From Chara braunii (lineage: Eukaryota > Streptophyta > Charophyceae > Charales > Characeae): a DNA stretch of 44,009 bases. Under the pieces are notes generated by a model. The model made no database searches, was not told the DNA's origin, and saw only the letters and a program-made list of their open reading frames with translations. Where the stretch lies: assembly GCA_003427395.1 (NCBI GenBank), contig BFEA01000016.1:3173122-3217130 (forward strand), read 5' to 3'. The position numbers and the translations under genes were made by a program. Positions 21,031 to 32,332 of the stretch are shown here, piece by piece (positions within the stretch are counted from its first letter, which is position 1; every line of letters begins with the position of its first letter).

Positions 21031-21311
21031 AAAGGACACTTTCCACATTTTAATATTCCTTTGGGATGGGGGACCCAGAATCCAGCAAGTGCCACTCCCT
21101 CACCACTTTTCCCAGTCGGTCTTCACTTCTGATGCTATGTTGAAACTTGAAATGCTTTGTTTCCCTTAGTGAGGTTTCTGAAGCCTGAGGTGGGCTAATG
21201 TGCAATGTCACAACTCAAGGCTGTGTCACAAGTCACACTTGGCAATTACACATGATGTCAATGGTCTATTTTAACTTTTAAGGCAGGTTAAGTTTTGGAA
21301 ACATGGGGCTA
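21031..21311. other. Intron 3 spacer between MITEs
   Basis: No feature recognised. Confidence 0.5.
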
Positions 21312-21470
21312 TTAAACGACCAGTACTTCCTAAAGTCGCGTAGCGTTAACGCTACGCAATTTTAGGAAACGTACGGGCCACTACAGGAGCGCCCAAATTC
21401 ATCCAACTAGAAACGTTTCTACTCTATTTTTTTCCGCGGCTGATAGCTGGGCCAAGTACTGGTGGTTTAA
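21312..21470. mobile_element. TTAA-flanked MITE, copy 3 (159 bp) with internal hairpin
   Basis: It begins TTAAACGACCAGTACTT and ends AAGTACTGGTGGTTTAA, so TIRs and TTAA are present on both sides. An internal inverted repeat at 21331-21368 is centred on GCGTAGCGTTAACGCTACGC. The last ~28 bases ('GATAGCTGGGC' to TTTAA) match the half elements at about 17.50 and 17.79 kb, which ties all these to one family. Confidence 0.8.
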
Positions 21471-21803
21471 ACTTTGCTGAATCTTTGTGATTTCTTCCCC
21501 TTGACAGTTTCTAACTTTCTATGGATTCTATGTTGAAACTTGAAAGAACAAAACAACTTGGGCTAGAAAGTTTCCTTGCCTCACAAATGTCGCCAGGTTC
21601 AGGAGTTATTCTCCTCTTGTGGGACGTGCTACTTTCTTATATGAATGAATGACAGGAATATGATGATGGCATCATCAGCTCAAGCATGGTGGTTAATGAA
21701 AGAGTGTGTTCTTGACCTACCACGAGATTTACCCAGTACTGTTTCTTGAAAGTGGAATTCAAATGCATCCATGGATTTGTGTTTGTTCTGCCTTATCTTC
21801 CAG
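21471..21803 (+). other. End of intron 3
   Basis: No feature other than the acceptor TATCTTCCAG before exon 4. Confidence 0.6.
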
Positions 21804-21909
21804 GATTGAGAACCGGTGTGCCAATATTGTGCTCAAGTTTACACAGAAGTATGTGGATAATCCTCAGGTGCTCATGCCCAAGTCTTCAACACCTTACGCT
21901 TGGGATCAG
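21804..21909 (+). CDS. VPS13-like gene, exon 4
   Basis: This 106-nt exon completes the Arg codon from exon 3 to give 'PPFRIENRC' and ends in phase 0 before GTGGGC. It carries 'RIENRCANIVLKFTQ' and 'PKSSTPYAWDQ'. The 'IENR' and 'YAWDE/Q' signatures, about 30 residues apart, are characteristic of the VPS13 SHR-binding region. The order and spacing relative to exons 2 and 3 are as expected for the family. Confidence 0.9.
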
Positions 21910-22600
21910 GTGGGCAGAGTCCAAAGAGCCTCTTTGTGATTACAGATGATTCAGACATTCACTTGAAAGCGGCATGGAGTGTAAAGAAAAGTGTGCATGG
22001 GGATAAGATCTTCCTTACAGTGATCCGGATCCCCTAGCTTCACTCCTCTATATCTTTCTCCCTCCATCCCTTTTCCCCTTACCTCCTGCTTCCCTGTAGC
22101 CCTCACTCGTCCATTCCCCCTCCCTGATCCCTTAAAATCAAAGCCATTGTCAAACCCTTGAGAGATCACCAGGTATGGGTTCAGATATGAACTGCAAGAG
22201 GAACACATCGTCTGCATAAGCACATCCTACATCCTAAACCTGGAAATTAGTATGAAAACATGTGATGAAGTCCATATCAAAGAGCTTGTATTCCCTGCTC
22301 AGCAGTCTCATGTACCCCAGTCGTGCTTATCCCCATAAACCGGGGTGTTTATGAGCGTTTATCACATCCGAGAGGGCTGCTAATGACGCACGAAGTGTGT
22401 ATGGTTCCACTGATAGTGACATAATTGCAAACCCTGTGCTTGTTTGCATCTTTTCCACAATGCTGCCATGCATGATGCTTATATCATGGTGACCGTATGG
22501 GTCCTATTAGACATAACATGAGGAATGGAGCACAAACTCTTCACATGATTAGTATGCTAGGTAGTGTCCAGCACACGGCCAGGTGCAACTCAACTGTGTC
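21910..22600 (+). other. First part of intron 4
   Basis: Unassigned sequence between donor GTGGGC and the truncated 5' edge of a LINE. No gene seen. Confidence 0.6.
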
Positions 22601-24969
22601 CTCTCTCCATCGTACAAAATGTCTCAATGCCAGGGGGTCCCACTAGCGGCTCCACTCTTCCTCTTCACTATGGAGGCGATAGCCTCCTTCTTGCACAAGG
22701 ATCCGTCAATAGAGAGACTGGTGGCTGAACCGACTCAGCCCACCCACGAGGTCAGCCTACCCACGAGGTCAGCCTACCCACGAGGTCAGCCTACCCACGA
22801 GGTCAGCCTACCCACGAGGTCAGCCTACCCACGAGGTCAGCCTACCCACCACCCTGCTCTTCGCGGACGATCTCACAGTCATCATCAGAGCTTCCAATGC
22901 TTCGTTCCAAGCGCTTACGCGTACCATGCAAGCCTTCCAGCTCGCATTGGAAATGAAAGTAAATTGGCAGAAAATCACTGGCGGGTGGCTGTCTGACACG
23001 GTGCGACCACTGCAAGGCATCACTCCCGAAGGGTTCTCGTGGCAAGGTCCCAAGACACCGCTGTGGTTCCTCGGTATCAAGCTCATGGATGCGGGGCCTG
23101 ATCACGCTATGGCGCCAGAGATGTTCACCAGGATGCTCTGCAAATTGGACAACTGGTCAAACATTTACACCTAGGTATTCGGAGGAGCGCTGGTATCTCG
23201 ATGCTTCCATTTTTTCCATGCTCTGGTATGCAGCTACCGTCTGGATGGCAGGGTCGACATGGGAAGTACTCTCAAAAGGCAATCCACGGCCTACTTGTGG
23301 ACTGGTAATCCTTCCAGCCAGACCTTTATTCCCAAGGTGGCTTGGGCATACCTCCCGCAACCTAAAGGAAGAGGGGCCAAGGTTCACTGGCCTACAAACA
23401 GGGAAGAAGTCCTGCGACAACCGCTTTTCTGCAATCAGTGGCTCAAAGACCAAGCTGACAAACTTTGGACACTTACGACCCAGGACGGACGCTGGATCAC
23501 GTGGTTGGAGCGGGGAGTCTGGAAGATCAGCCACATATGGAATCACCAGCACAGCCAGTAGAAAACTTACCCGGAACTCCGGGACACCCTTAAAGGCTGC
23601 CGTAACCTGCAAGACAATCTCAGCGGTCTTCGGCAATCAATTCCTCCAGAATGGCTCCCGCTACTGCAGCCCCCCCCCACATGGACGGCTGGACAATGGG
23701 CCACTTGGATCTGGGAAAGCACCCCGGCAGTGGCTCTGTCATTTGTCAAACGTACAGGTCCAGCTGGGGAATGGGTACTGTGGACCGTTCACGACATACA
23801 GCAGCCGGGGCAAACCACAAGCACAGTCACCAAAACGATAGTGGTCAGAGGAACTACCAAAACAACTGTCCTGAGAAAAGTGAGGGTACTGGAGGACGAG
23901 GAGTACAGGATTTACAACCCAACAGTGGAACTGCAAGACCTCGAAGTCGACCCAGCAGAGTGGGCGTGGAAAACAACCTCCGGGCAAATGGGAACAGAGC
24001 GCAGAACCAGCATCCTTGACTACACAAAACGGTTCGGCTACAGGCTGGAGGCGAGCGGTCAACATAAGTGACGCACTATCTACAAGGTGGAAGAAGCATG
24101 TGCCGAGAGGATTAGGGGCCGGAACACAGATCTCGTGGCAAATCCCCTTAGCAATCAGAAACACCCATATCAGAAGTACGCAATGGCTCATCTACTATCA
24201 CGCACTGCCCATCAACAAGTGGCTAAGCAGGCGACGGTCCGAAGCAGTCAGACAACAGCTGGACGACCTGTGTGCTCTATGTCAGGAAGGAACTACAGAA
24301 CACCTGCCCCGTGCTTGCTTTCCTGCTCAAACGCGACACAGCTCTGGAACAGAACAGAAACACTATGGGTTTCCTTAACTGGAACACCGCTGCCTGGAAG
24401 CAGCATTGAACGACTAACTGGACTGCAGGAGCCAACCCTGCCGGTCGCTTGACAAAGGACCCTCTTTCGAAGACTTCGACCTCTTACGCTCTGCGGGTGA
24501 TATGGAAGAAAAGATATAAAGAGACCATAGCTCTCAGACCATTCCTGTTCCTGAAGCACGGCAGATGCTCCTCCACCTCCTACAGGCTGAATATCAAGCT
24601 GACTGGAACAAAGCAGCAAAGCTCATAAAAAACGACCCCACAAAACAGCAGGAAATCATTCACAAATTTAAAAGAGTGCGCCTAGGGGATGGGAAGCTGG
24701 GGGCAAAGGCAACACACCAAGGCTCGTCTGGAGGGTCGCGGGGACCCAGCAAGGAGGACACCACGAGGAAGCAGCAGTCCCGCAGACACCTGTTCACTCA
24801 CAAGTTCAAATTGTTAACCTGGTCATGGCGTGACAAGTGGGTAGCCAGGGTTTAGGGTTTAGAGCCACCACAGAAAAGGTGATAGGACATACCAGACAGT
24901 CGGAGCTCGTCAGAGGCAGCGGCTTGGTTTCTTCCCTTTTGGGATTTCAAAAAAAAAAGAAGAAAAAAC
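22601..24969 (+). mobile_element. 5'-truncated LINE (LINE-B) with poly(A) tail in intron 4
   Basis: The element begins inside the RT just before motif B ('CQGVPLAAPLFLFTMEAIA') and runs through motif C ('LLFADDLTVIIR'), 'WFLGIKL', 'FSMLWYAATVW', 'LWTGNPSSQTFIPKVAW', 'LRKVRVLEDEEY' and the zf-RVT knuckle 'DDLCALCQEGTTEH'. After ORF2 come a ~300-bp 3' region with 'GGGTTTAGGGTTTAG' at about 24848 and an A-rich tail at 24949-24969. Several frame changes (near 22.85, 23.17, 23.27, 23.55 and 24.06 kb) make it a pseudogene. It is more GC-rich and clearly diverged from LINE-A. Truncation at the 5' side with an A tail is typical of LINE insertion. Confidence 0.9.
22743..22844 (+). repeat. Six exact copies of a 17-bp minisatellite inside the LINE-B RT
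   Basis: CCCACGAGGTCAGCCTA repeats six times without a mismatch, starting at 22743, 22760, 22777, 22794, 22811 and 22828. It sits between RT motifs B and C. The frame upstream differs by one base from the FADD frame downstream. Removing five of the six copies (85 bp) would bring the two into line. Confidence 0.97.
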
Positions 24970-25506
24970 AGTTTACAACATCGCGGTTAGCCATACTACA
25001 GGATAGTATAAGGGGTAGACAGATTATTGGGATTAGCCTTACGGCTCCAGGATACCAAGATTACCAGGCAGCTGTGGCAGCTGAGAGGGGCATAGAAGGC
25101 TAGAAATAGGGAACATAAGATGGCTACTGAGATGGATAGGCAAGAAGAGGTCCTGAGGCGAGCAAAGGCTCGTAAGCTAAACTGGGTAATGCTCCCAGGA
25201 TAACTCTGGGTCGAATTGTGAGGTCCCCGGCCTCAAAACTTCTTTTCAATATATTGAGCTGTTTTGTTTTGTTTTTTAGTAAAAAAAGAGAAATTGTAAC
25301 AGGGAACTATGGTCCGCATAACACCCAGAGCTTGGGCTGATATTGTCTATGGCCATATCGTGATAATGTCTGCGATTGATATGACAGGTCACACCTCTCT
25401 ACAGTGTTATTGATTCTTGTTGCGTGGCGTGTTTTTTCTTTTTTTCAAACATGATTGGCATTCATTGGATTGTGATGGCTTTGGTTCGGCTGTATGCCAT
25501 TGGCAG
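24970..25506 (+). other. End of intron 4
   Basis: No gene recognised. The intron ends with the acceptor CCATTGGCAG. Confidence 0.6.
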
Positions 25507-25628
25507 CCAAATTCTACACAAGTGCTGCTGGTGGAATTGGAAGGCTATGGCATTGCACGGGAGTACAGCTTGGATGAAATCAAGGCGTGCCCACCTGTCC
25601 TCCTGCATCAACCAGACGAGAAACCTAG
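25507..25628 (+). CDS. VPS13-like gene, exon 5
   Basis: This 122-nt exon begins in phase 0 right after 'YAWDQ' of exon 4 and ends two bases into an Arg codon before GTACAA. The peptide 'VLLVELEGYGIAREYSLDEI' matches the family block that follows the YAWD signature ('L.V...G.....Y.LDEI'). Confidence 0.87.
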
Positions 25629-26399
25629 GTACAATCCATTTTTACCAGTAATGAGCCATTCTTCCCTGCTATACAGGCCCAAACTTCCATTTGGAATGAC
25701 TAATCGACAAGCTAAGTGTGACGTTCTACCTTTTCCTTCCAGTTAAGCTTAACTGTGTTGTTTCAAATAACTTGGAAGCCCAATCAAAAGCAGAAAAGGG
25801 AGAGATGCAGTCTCATCAAGATGAAACTTCAAGCTTCAAGCCATGTGCTAGTGGTGCGTACTGTCGCTAATGTCTTATCAAGCGGATTAGAAACATGCCT
25901 ACACATCAGATCCCTTCGCATTGAAGTTGCCTCATGGAGCCCGCTTCATGTAGGGCTCCTCTTGTTTTTTGTGTATGCTACCGTACTGCTGCTTTTTGTT
26001 GTGCAGTGACATACTGCAGTATGGTGCTAGATTTGATGGTGACACACTATGAATGGGTGGTGATGTGTAACATAATCCAAAGCTTGCAGCCATACCACGA
26101 GCGCATGACCCTTGCCACTCTGGCTTTGCACCCTCAGCTCAAACATGGGAGCTGGCTGCTCAACTAAATGAGTGTTATCGGTAAGAAGCTGGAAGTCGGG
26201 TCCAGTGTCCCTTACATCACCTCATTATGGTCGAGAGATCCTGAGACAGTGGCATTGATTTCTACCCAAAATGGGAGGATGTACCACTGCTCTACCACTG
26301 CTTTTCAAATAGACTGTATCCGCCACCCTCTACCCGATCCTGGCAGAATTGATTGCTTCCCTTGGGAAGGATTAGCTGGCAGATTTTAGGTTGGGCTTT
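25629..26399 (+). other. First part of intron 5
   Basis: Intron 5 runs 25629-29686. This part shows only unassigned short frames. Confidence 0.6.
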
Positions 26400-27560
26400 C
26401 TACTCTGACCTAACTTCTCTGCTTCTAGCTCAGAAATCCTTCCAAGTGGAAAAAGTAGATTGTTCGTCTAGGCCCTCGTTAAGGCTTGGAATGATGAATC
26501 TGAACCCCTTATGAGGACCGTTAGGTCGTCTGCGAATAGCATGGCCGTCTGGATTTGTCTGTTTTGACCACTATCTACGGTTGAAGTCTTTCTATCGAGG
26601 GGTCCTTCCTTAGGAGGGCTGCTACAGCCTCCATGACGGAGAGGAATATGGGTGCTGCTAGTGGGTCTCCCTGCCTAACTGACCTTTGACATTTTCCAAG
26701 TTTCTGATAAAAAGCCATTTACTTGAACTCCCCCTCTTGTGTCTGCATACAACACCTTCACCCAATGTCTGAAGACCAGTCCTACTCCCATTTTTTCCAT
26801 CCACAATTGGAGGAAGTCCCAGTTTACCTGATCTTAAGCCTTTTCAAAGTCGAAGAAGAGGATGGCTGCTTGTACTTTTTTGTCTCTAATTAATTTGGTT
26901 GCTTCGTTCAGGCATTTGTCTGTTACACTCTTTATCCTGTTAGCTAGTGCCTTTGCTAATATTTTGTCGGCTATAAGCATTAAAGAGCTTGGTCTATAGT
27001 TTCTTATGTCTTCTCTTTTCCCTTTTCTATATATAAGGGTTACTACTCCTATACTCATATCCTCTCCTAGTCCTCCCCTTTTGTATGTTTTTTGGAGTAA
27101 GCGGAAGAGATCCTTCCCTAGCACCGGCCAGAACTCCTGCCCTAATTTTCTAGTTAGCTTGTTTATGCCTGGAACGTTGTTTGATTGCATAGAGTCTAGC
27201 GCTTTGTGTATCACTGCCTTATCTACATATGCGCCTGCTTCTGGTTTGATGCTAGAGCCCAGGTGCTTCAGGAACTTCTCTCTTGCCCTCCTGATGACGT
27301 TGCTGCTTCTCATAGTGTGTTGTGATGTGTATAGGTTTTTGTAGAATTTTGCAGCAATGTCCACTAGATCTTCCTGCTTGTTGTGGGTTCCATATTTCTG
27401 TAATATTCCCAAGGCCAGCCATGTTCCTCTCCCAGATGTTTAACCTATCTGGTCTGTTGGATTCTCTTATCTTGTATCCTGTTTTGACTTCATAGTCCTT
27501 GAGGTTAATTAGCTTTTGTCTAGCTGGGCATACCAGCCCCATTCTGGTGGGTCTACTTCT
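26400..27560 (-). mobile_element. LINE RT fragment lacking the QxGFxPGR block
   Basis: The minus-strand frame 27412-26834 contains 'LTRKLGQEFWPVLGKDLF', 'VVTLIYRKGKREDIRNYRPS' and 'AILFFDFEKA'. The region below it continues, with frame breaks, to 'MLFADDLTVLIR' near 26530. Compared with LINE-A, the residues between 'VTDKC' and 'LNEA' (about 19-20, including QTGFIPGR) are missing without loss of frame. The fragment has no endonuclease and no zinc knuckle, and is degenerate. Confidence 0.85.
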
Positions 27561-27582
27561 AGTTCTCTGATGTCTTTATCTG

Positions 27583-27640
27583 GTCTGTATAGTATTGCTC
27601 TTGTTTGTCTAGTCTGTATAGTATTGCTCTTGTTTGTCTA
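27583..27640. repeat. 29-bp direct tandem duplication
   Basis: A unit beginning GTCTGTATAGTATTGCTCTT occurs twice without change, at 27583-27611 and 27612-27640. Confidence 0.95.
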
Positions 27641-27859
27641 CACTTTCTCCTTGTTTTTGTCTGCTTTTCCTTTTGTTTTGCAATGAACCACCTCGTTTCA
27701 ACTCCCAGATTCAGCATGCATGTGCGAACGATCATACGAAAGTTCACACAATCCAACGTGATGGAGAAACTTCACCCAATTATCATATTATAATTATACA
27801 AAGAAACTTCAACCAGCGGTTATGGCTGCTCTCGTCCCCAAGTCAACACCGGTTAGTAC

Positions 27860-28527
<668 letters not shown>

Positions 28528-29270
28528 TCACCAGTCTACAATGTTAATATTCTTATTAGCCCTTTCATAGTAGGAGACTATGTTAGGGGCGGTTTCCCTT
28601 AGTTCATCTCTAGTGTACCAGCGATCATCTTCTGGTTCCTGGTATGTAAACCGGACCTTAGACTGTCGCTGTGGTCTGCCCCTCTGACCCGACTTATAGG
28701 AATCCTCATCTATGATTCGGCCAATATCATATCATCTGTCCATATCATGTGGAATCATAGATCTGCATGAAAGGAACTTGTTATTCTCAACACAAGGTAG
28801 CAGAAGCATAGAAAACCGGGTAAGTGTGTCGGTCTATTGATAGCATATGAAGGACCGTCCGGATCCCCCACAACATCTAACACTTCCCATAATCCTCTTC
28901 AGGCAGGTAGCAACTTCGGAGAGATCCCTTCTTCAGGTAGGAACTCTTTGGACTTAACCCAGAGTTGACGTCCGACAGCGAACCAAGAGGGCTTGCGATG
29001 CTTGTTCGATTGCTCCACCATCTGATGCTGGGCTTTCCGGACATTGTCTGCAACTCTTTGCTGATCCTTTTCATACCATAGTGCAAACTCTCTACTGCCG
29101 GGTGGTAGCCTCTGAATCTGATCAGGATTCAGACAGTCAATGGGTCTTCTAGGACGCCACCCCTTGTGTAACTCGTTCAGCGTGCATAACGTGGCCAGAT
29201 GCACTTGCTGTAGCAACTTGTTCATTTGCTCAGTCTTGACCGTTTGTTTCCGGGTGCCTACTTGACGACA
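28528..29270 (-). pseudogene. Ty3/Gypsy pol fragment: integrase C-terminus and chromodomain-like end
   Basis: The minus-strand frame near 29235-28899 reads 'VKTEQMNKLLQQ', 'FALWYEKDQQRVADNVRKAQ', 'VGRQLWVKSKEFLPEEG' and 'SPKLLP', the C-terminal integrase region of Ty3/Gypsy pol. The same frame passes a stop to 'LDVVGDPDGPSYAINRP'. Between about 28735 and 28528 it shows 'YDIGRIIDEDSYKSG', 'DDRWYTRDEL' and 'APNIVSYYE', which resembles a chromodomain (Y-x-I-x-x-I-D start, W-x-x-x-x-x-L and YE end). In-frame stops show it is dead, and protease, RT and RNase H are absent. Confidence 0.82.
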
Positions 29271-29686
29271 TTATTAGTTTCGACTCTCGAGTCTTTTGAC
29301 CCGTAGACTTCCCAGGCCTTGCCCGTCCCTGTCCACCCAGATCATACATAGTTTTGGGGAGTTTCTTTTTAGTTATTCACATGCACTTCCTCTCTTACAT
29401 TAGATGTGTTCTTCCCTGTGCCGAAGAGCAAAAACTATTCTTCTGCGGTTGCATGACTGCCATGTTCTACAACATACTGAGTTGGTGCTTGAAAAATATC
29501 ACATACTAAATTACTTTTATCGTTCTGTCTGTACTTTATTCATTCTGTTGAATCTGTTGTTCTGCCTGCATACTAGTGCATATTCAATTGTTTTTGTTTT
29601 TTTGTCTCTGGAGTCCCGTTGCCATGACTGGAAAGTTGGCAACCTGTATTTTAAACTAATTTACTATTTTTCAACTTTTCATTCAG
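29271..29686 (+). other. End of intron 5
   Basis: No gene recognised. It ends with the acceptor TTTTCATTCAG. Confidence 0.6.
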
Positions 29687-29809
29687 GTATTTTCGCAACA
29701 GTTTGCCAGCTATGAAAGCAGGACTGCTGGACAGGGTTTACGCCAATATTTATGCAGATGGAAGCACTCGTGTACTCTCATTCTCTGACCGGCAAAGCCA
29801 ATATTATCG
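29687..29809 (+). CDS. VPS13-like gene, exon 6
   Basis: This 123-nt exon completes the Arg codon of exon 5, contains 'LLDRVYANIYADGSTRVL' and ends two bases into a codon before GTAAGT. The 'V.....G.TRVL.F.D' block is the usual end of the SHR-binding region. The donor is a consensus GTAAGT. Confidence 0.87.
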
Positions 29810-30887
29810 GTAAGTTTGCTCTCCCATCTCCTGCCACCAACTCTTTTCTTTTCCCTCCCTTAGATCCTCTATGAGCTCCCCTAGCTCTTTGCGCCAACCC
29901 TTATTTTCCACTTTGCACCAACCCTTATTTTCCACGCCAGTTGGGGCATGGGGTTCTTGGAGGAAGAGGAATGAGGGGCAATGAAGAAAGACACAGTTGT
30001 ACCATTGCATGCAGAGCTTGACTGGGATAACGGCCGAACATTCAGAGGAGTACCAGGAGCAGCTCAATTTCAAACTCACATAGAATGGCCTGGTCCAGTG
30101 TCCAAAACAAGAAATCCCACAGATCTTTTGGACCTGTACATATACCTGGAACATCCTAATGGGTAGACAGACACACATTGCACATCTGTTGGAGGAAACA
30201 ATAGCTACCACATATTCAGTGTAGGAAGACGGGGGAAAAAGATCTGTCAGAAAGATGTGGGAAGACACAGGGATGGAGATAAGGCAGAAAGACTAAAAAC
30301 CAGCAGCGGACTCTAAACCGAAACGACAAATTGTCAGTCGGCTTACCGTGCTAGTGGAAAAAGGGCCAACAGTACAAAACACGTCGAGCAACTCTTTGAA
30401 AAAAAAAATAAAAAAAATAAGAAGTGTCGAGCAACTCTTTTCTACTTTTTTACCAGCGCGCCCAGCGGGCTAAAGGCCCACACCTGAAACCCCCCACCAG
30501 ATCCTCTAACCCCTCCAAAAACATTATGGCCCATGGGTCCCAATGCCCACTAATTTCCTTTGATAAATGACTGAGGGATCTAACGAAACTTTTACTGGGG
30601 TATCCTTTTATCCTAAGCTCCCTCCTTAGCGACCAAAGACTGAGACCCATCCTTGATGATGTGAGGAGTGAGCGAGATTCAATGGCAAATTATTACAGCT
30701 TTCTTTTGTTTGTCAGATACATTCCCATATTCTTCCTTGGTTCTTCCTGACCGCCAACACTTTGCTGAAGGTGTGGATGGTTAGTGGTCTGGGCTTCACA
30801 GCCGAGGACACCCCTGGAGCCTACATCTTCATCAGCTCTATATAACTAGAGTGAGGTTGACATCATAGGAATTTTAAGACCGACCAA
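29810..30887 (+). other. First part of intron 6
   Basis: Intron 6 runs 29810-32332. This part shows no gene. A short exact repeat 'CCAACCCTTATTTTCCAC' occurs twice near 29897-29937, and an A-rich run lies near 30399. Confidence 0.6.
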
Positions 30888-31039
30888 GAATATCAGAAAA
30901 CATAGCACCGATAGCGGGGCGCGCACGTGCACCGCACAGCATATGCTGGGAGGGGCGGGGTGTGGTGGCATTGTTTACATGAAGTTTTGCATTCGAACTT
31001 GTAGTGAAGAATATCAGAAAACATAGCACCAATAGCAGA

Positions 31040-31620
31040 TGTAGTTACTTGTTTTATTACATGAAGATGAAAATATTAATTTTACATAATGTATATTTAG
31101 TTACATGGTACTGTATTTTTTTATTCAAAAAAATACATATCTTTTTATGTATTGTCTAATATTTCATAATAGAATTCATTCTTTTTATTTAGTCTTTTAA
31201 TACAGAAGAAATAAAAATAAAATTATTATGGAATTTTATTTTTTTATTTCATAACAATTGTAATATGACAAGTCGAATCTTACCAGGAGATAGGGTGAAA
31301 GTGGAACTTAGTCCTTATGATCTTACGAAAGGAAGAATAACATATCGTTTACGTTCCAACTTATTTTCAATTGTTCTTTTTTTATTGATTCAATAGAATG
31401 AAACTTTGTACTTAGTTAGCAGAAAACCAATCGAAATTGATTTATGTGAATAAAATATGTCATTATTTACTCATTAAGAGATTTATTCGTCATATACGTA
31501 AACAAAGTCATAAGTACCATGGTGTCGCGAACTATCAAAAAAAGAATATAAAGAAGATCTTCTTTATATTCTAAATTAGAGATTAGATATATACTGGACA
31601 ACAGCAATCTCGTACGTTGC
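31040..31620 (+). other. AT-rich plastid-derived insertion (NUPT)
   Basis: The segment is far more AT-rich than its surroundings and contains a recognisable infA 3' half, plastid-like A/T intergenic sequence and a perfect 28-bp palindrome at 31544-31571 of the kind found at plastid gene 3' ends. Exact borders are uncertain. A second frame before the palindrome (about 31480-31574, 'RFIRHIRKQSHKYHGV') may be another plastid remnant but was not identified. Confidence 0.75.
31265..31396 (+). pseudogene. infA: infA (plastid translation initiation factor IF-1) 3' fragment
   Basis: The frame reads '[20 protein letters not shown]' and 'RITYRLR', the conserved C-terminal part of the plastid IF-1 S1/OB fold. 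Similarity begins only at 'RILPGD'; the preceding residues do not fit, so the N-terminal half is lost. A 12-residue hydrophobic extension follows before the TAG, which is not typical of infA. Being embedded in a nuclear intron, this is a relic and not a functional gene. Confidence 0.88.
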
Positions 31621-32332
31621 TTATGACTAGCAGCAAAGTATGACCTTCCGGGGACGATGGACCCGATTTGCAGCTATTATAATGTTGTTGTTTTATTTTT
31701 TCGGAAGTTCCACCTATGTCAAATATCAGGCCCTCTCCCCCCGAAACTACCCATCGATTCCAAAGTTGGGCATACAAAACAGCTCCTATGACTCCAAAGA
31801 GCATGCAATTGGCCCCAGAAGTCATGAACTGGCTTGGGTGGGTGCTTCATTCCTTCTACGCCTCTTGAAGAGTCATGCTCGCAAACCTCTTCCTTCTTCT
31901 CTAGTTACCGATCAAATATGGTCAACTGTGTCTCTTGCCTTTTGTTATTGTGTCCTCTGAGAATGATTATTTTCCTTTTCCTCAGTTTTTCGTGTGGGAT
32001 TAATCCTGGGAATGGCAAAAATAACCCATGGGAATTTGAAATTCCACGAGTACATTTGTCCGAACATGTCCACTCAGTGCACTAGCAGTGTAATGAAGGG
32101 GGTCATTGTCCGGGAAACGGGGCGAAATCTCGAATTCGTTGGGGGAGTTATTTGAAACCATTCCTAGAAGTTTTGCATTCAAACTTGTAGTGAACCACCA
32201 GTAGCTTGAGCTTGACACTCACAGAGACAAAGATTGGTTAAGGGGGCCTGGGAACTAGCCAAAGACATAACTGGGCTTCCTAGTTAGCTGAGGGAGGGTT
32301 GGCATCATTGTCCACCTATGAGACTGCTGCAG

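Larger units (their letters stand above)
30888..32194. repeat. Two A-B repeat pairs framing a plastid-derived insert
   Basis: Motif A (GAATATCAGAAAACATAGCACC) occurs at 30888 and 31009. Motif B (GAAGTTTTGCATTCRAACTTG, 28 bp in all) occurs at 30981-31008 and 32167-32194. The order is A-B-A-B, the first B touching the second A. The first A-B unit spans 121 bp and the second 1186 bp. This looks like a tandem duplication whose second unit gained about 1.07 kb, including the AT-rich plastid-like segment. Confidence 0.75.

Noticed and set aside
22743-22844. CRISPR-like array
   Set aside because: The 17-bp units are directly adjacent without spacers and sit inside a LINE reading frame.
31265-31396. 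A working infA gene
   Set aside because: Only the C-terminal half is conserved, and it lies in AT-rich plastid-derived DNA within a nuclear intron.
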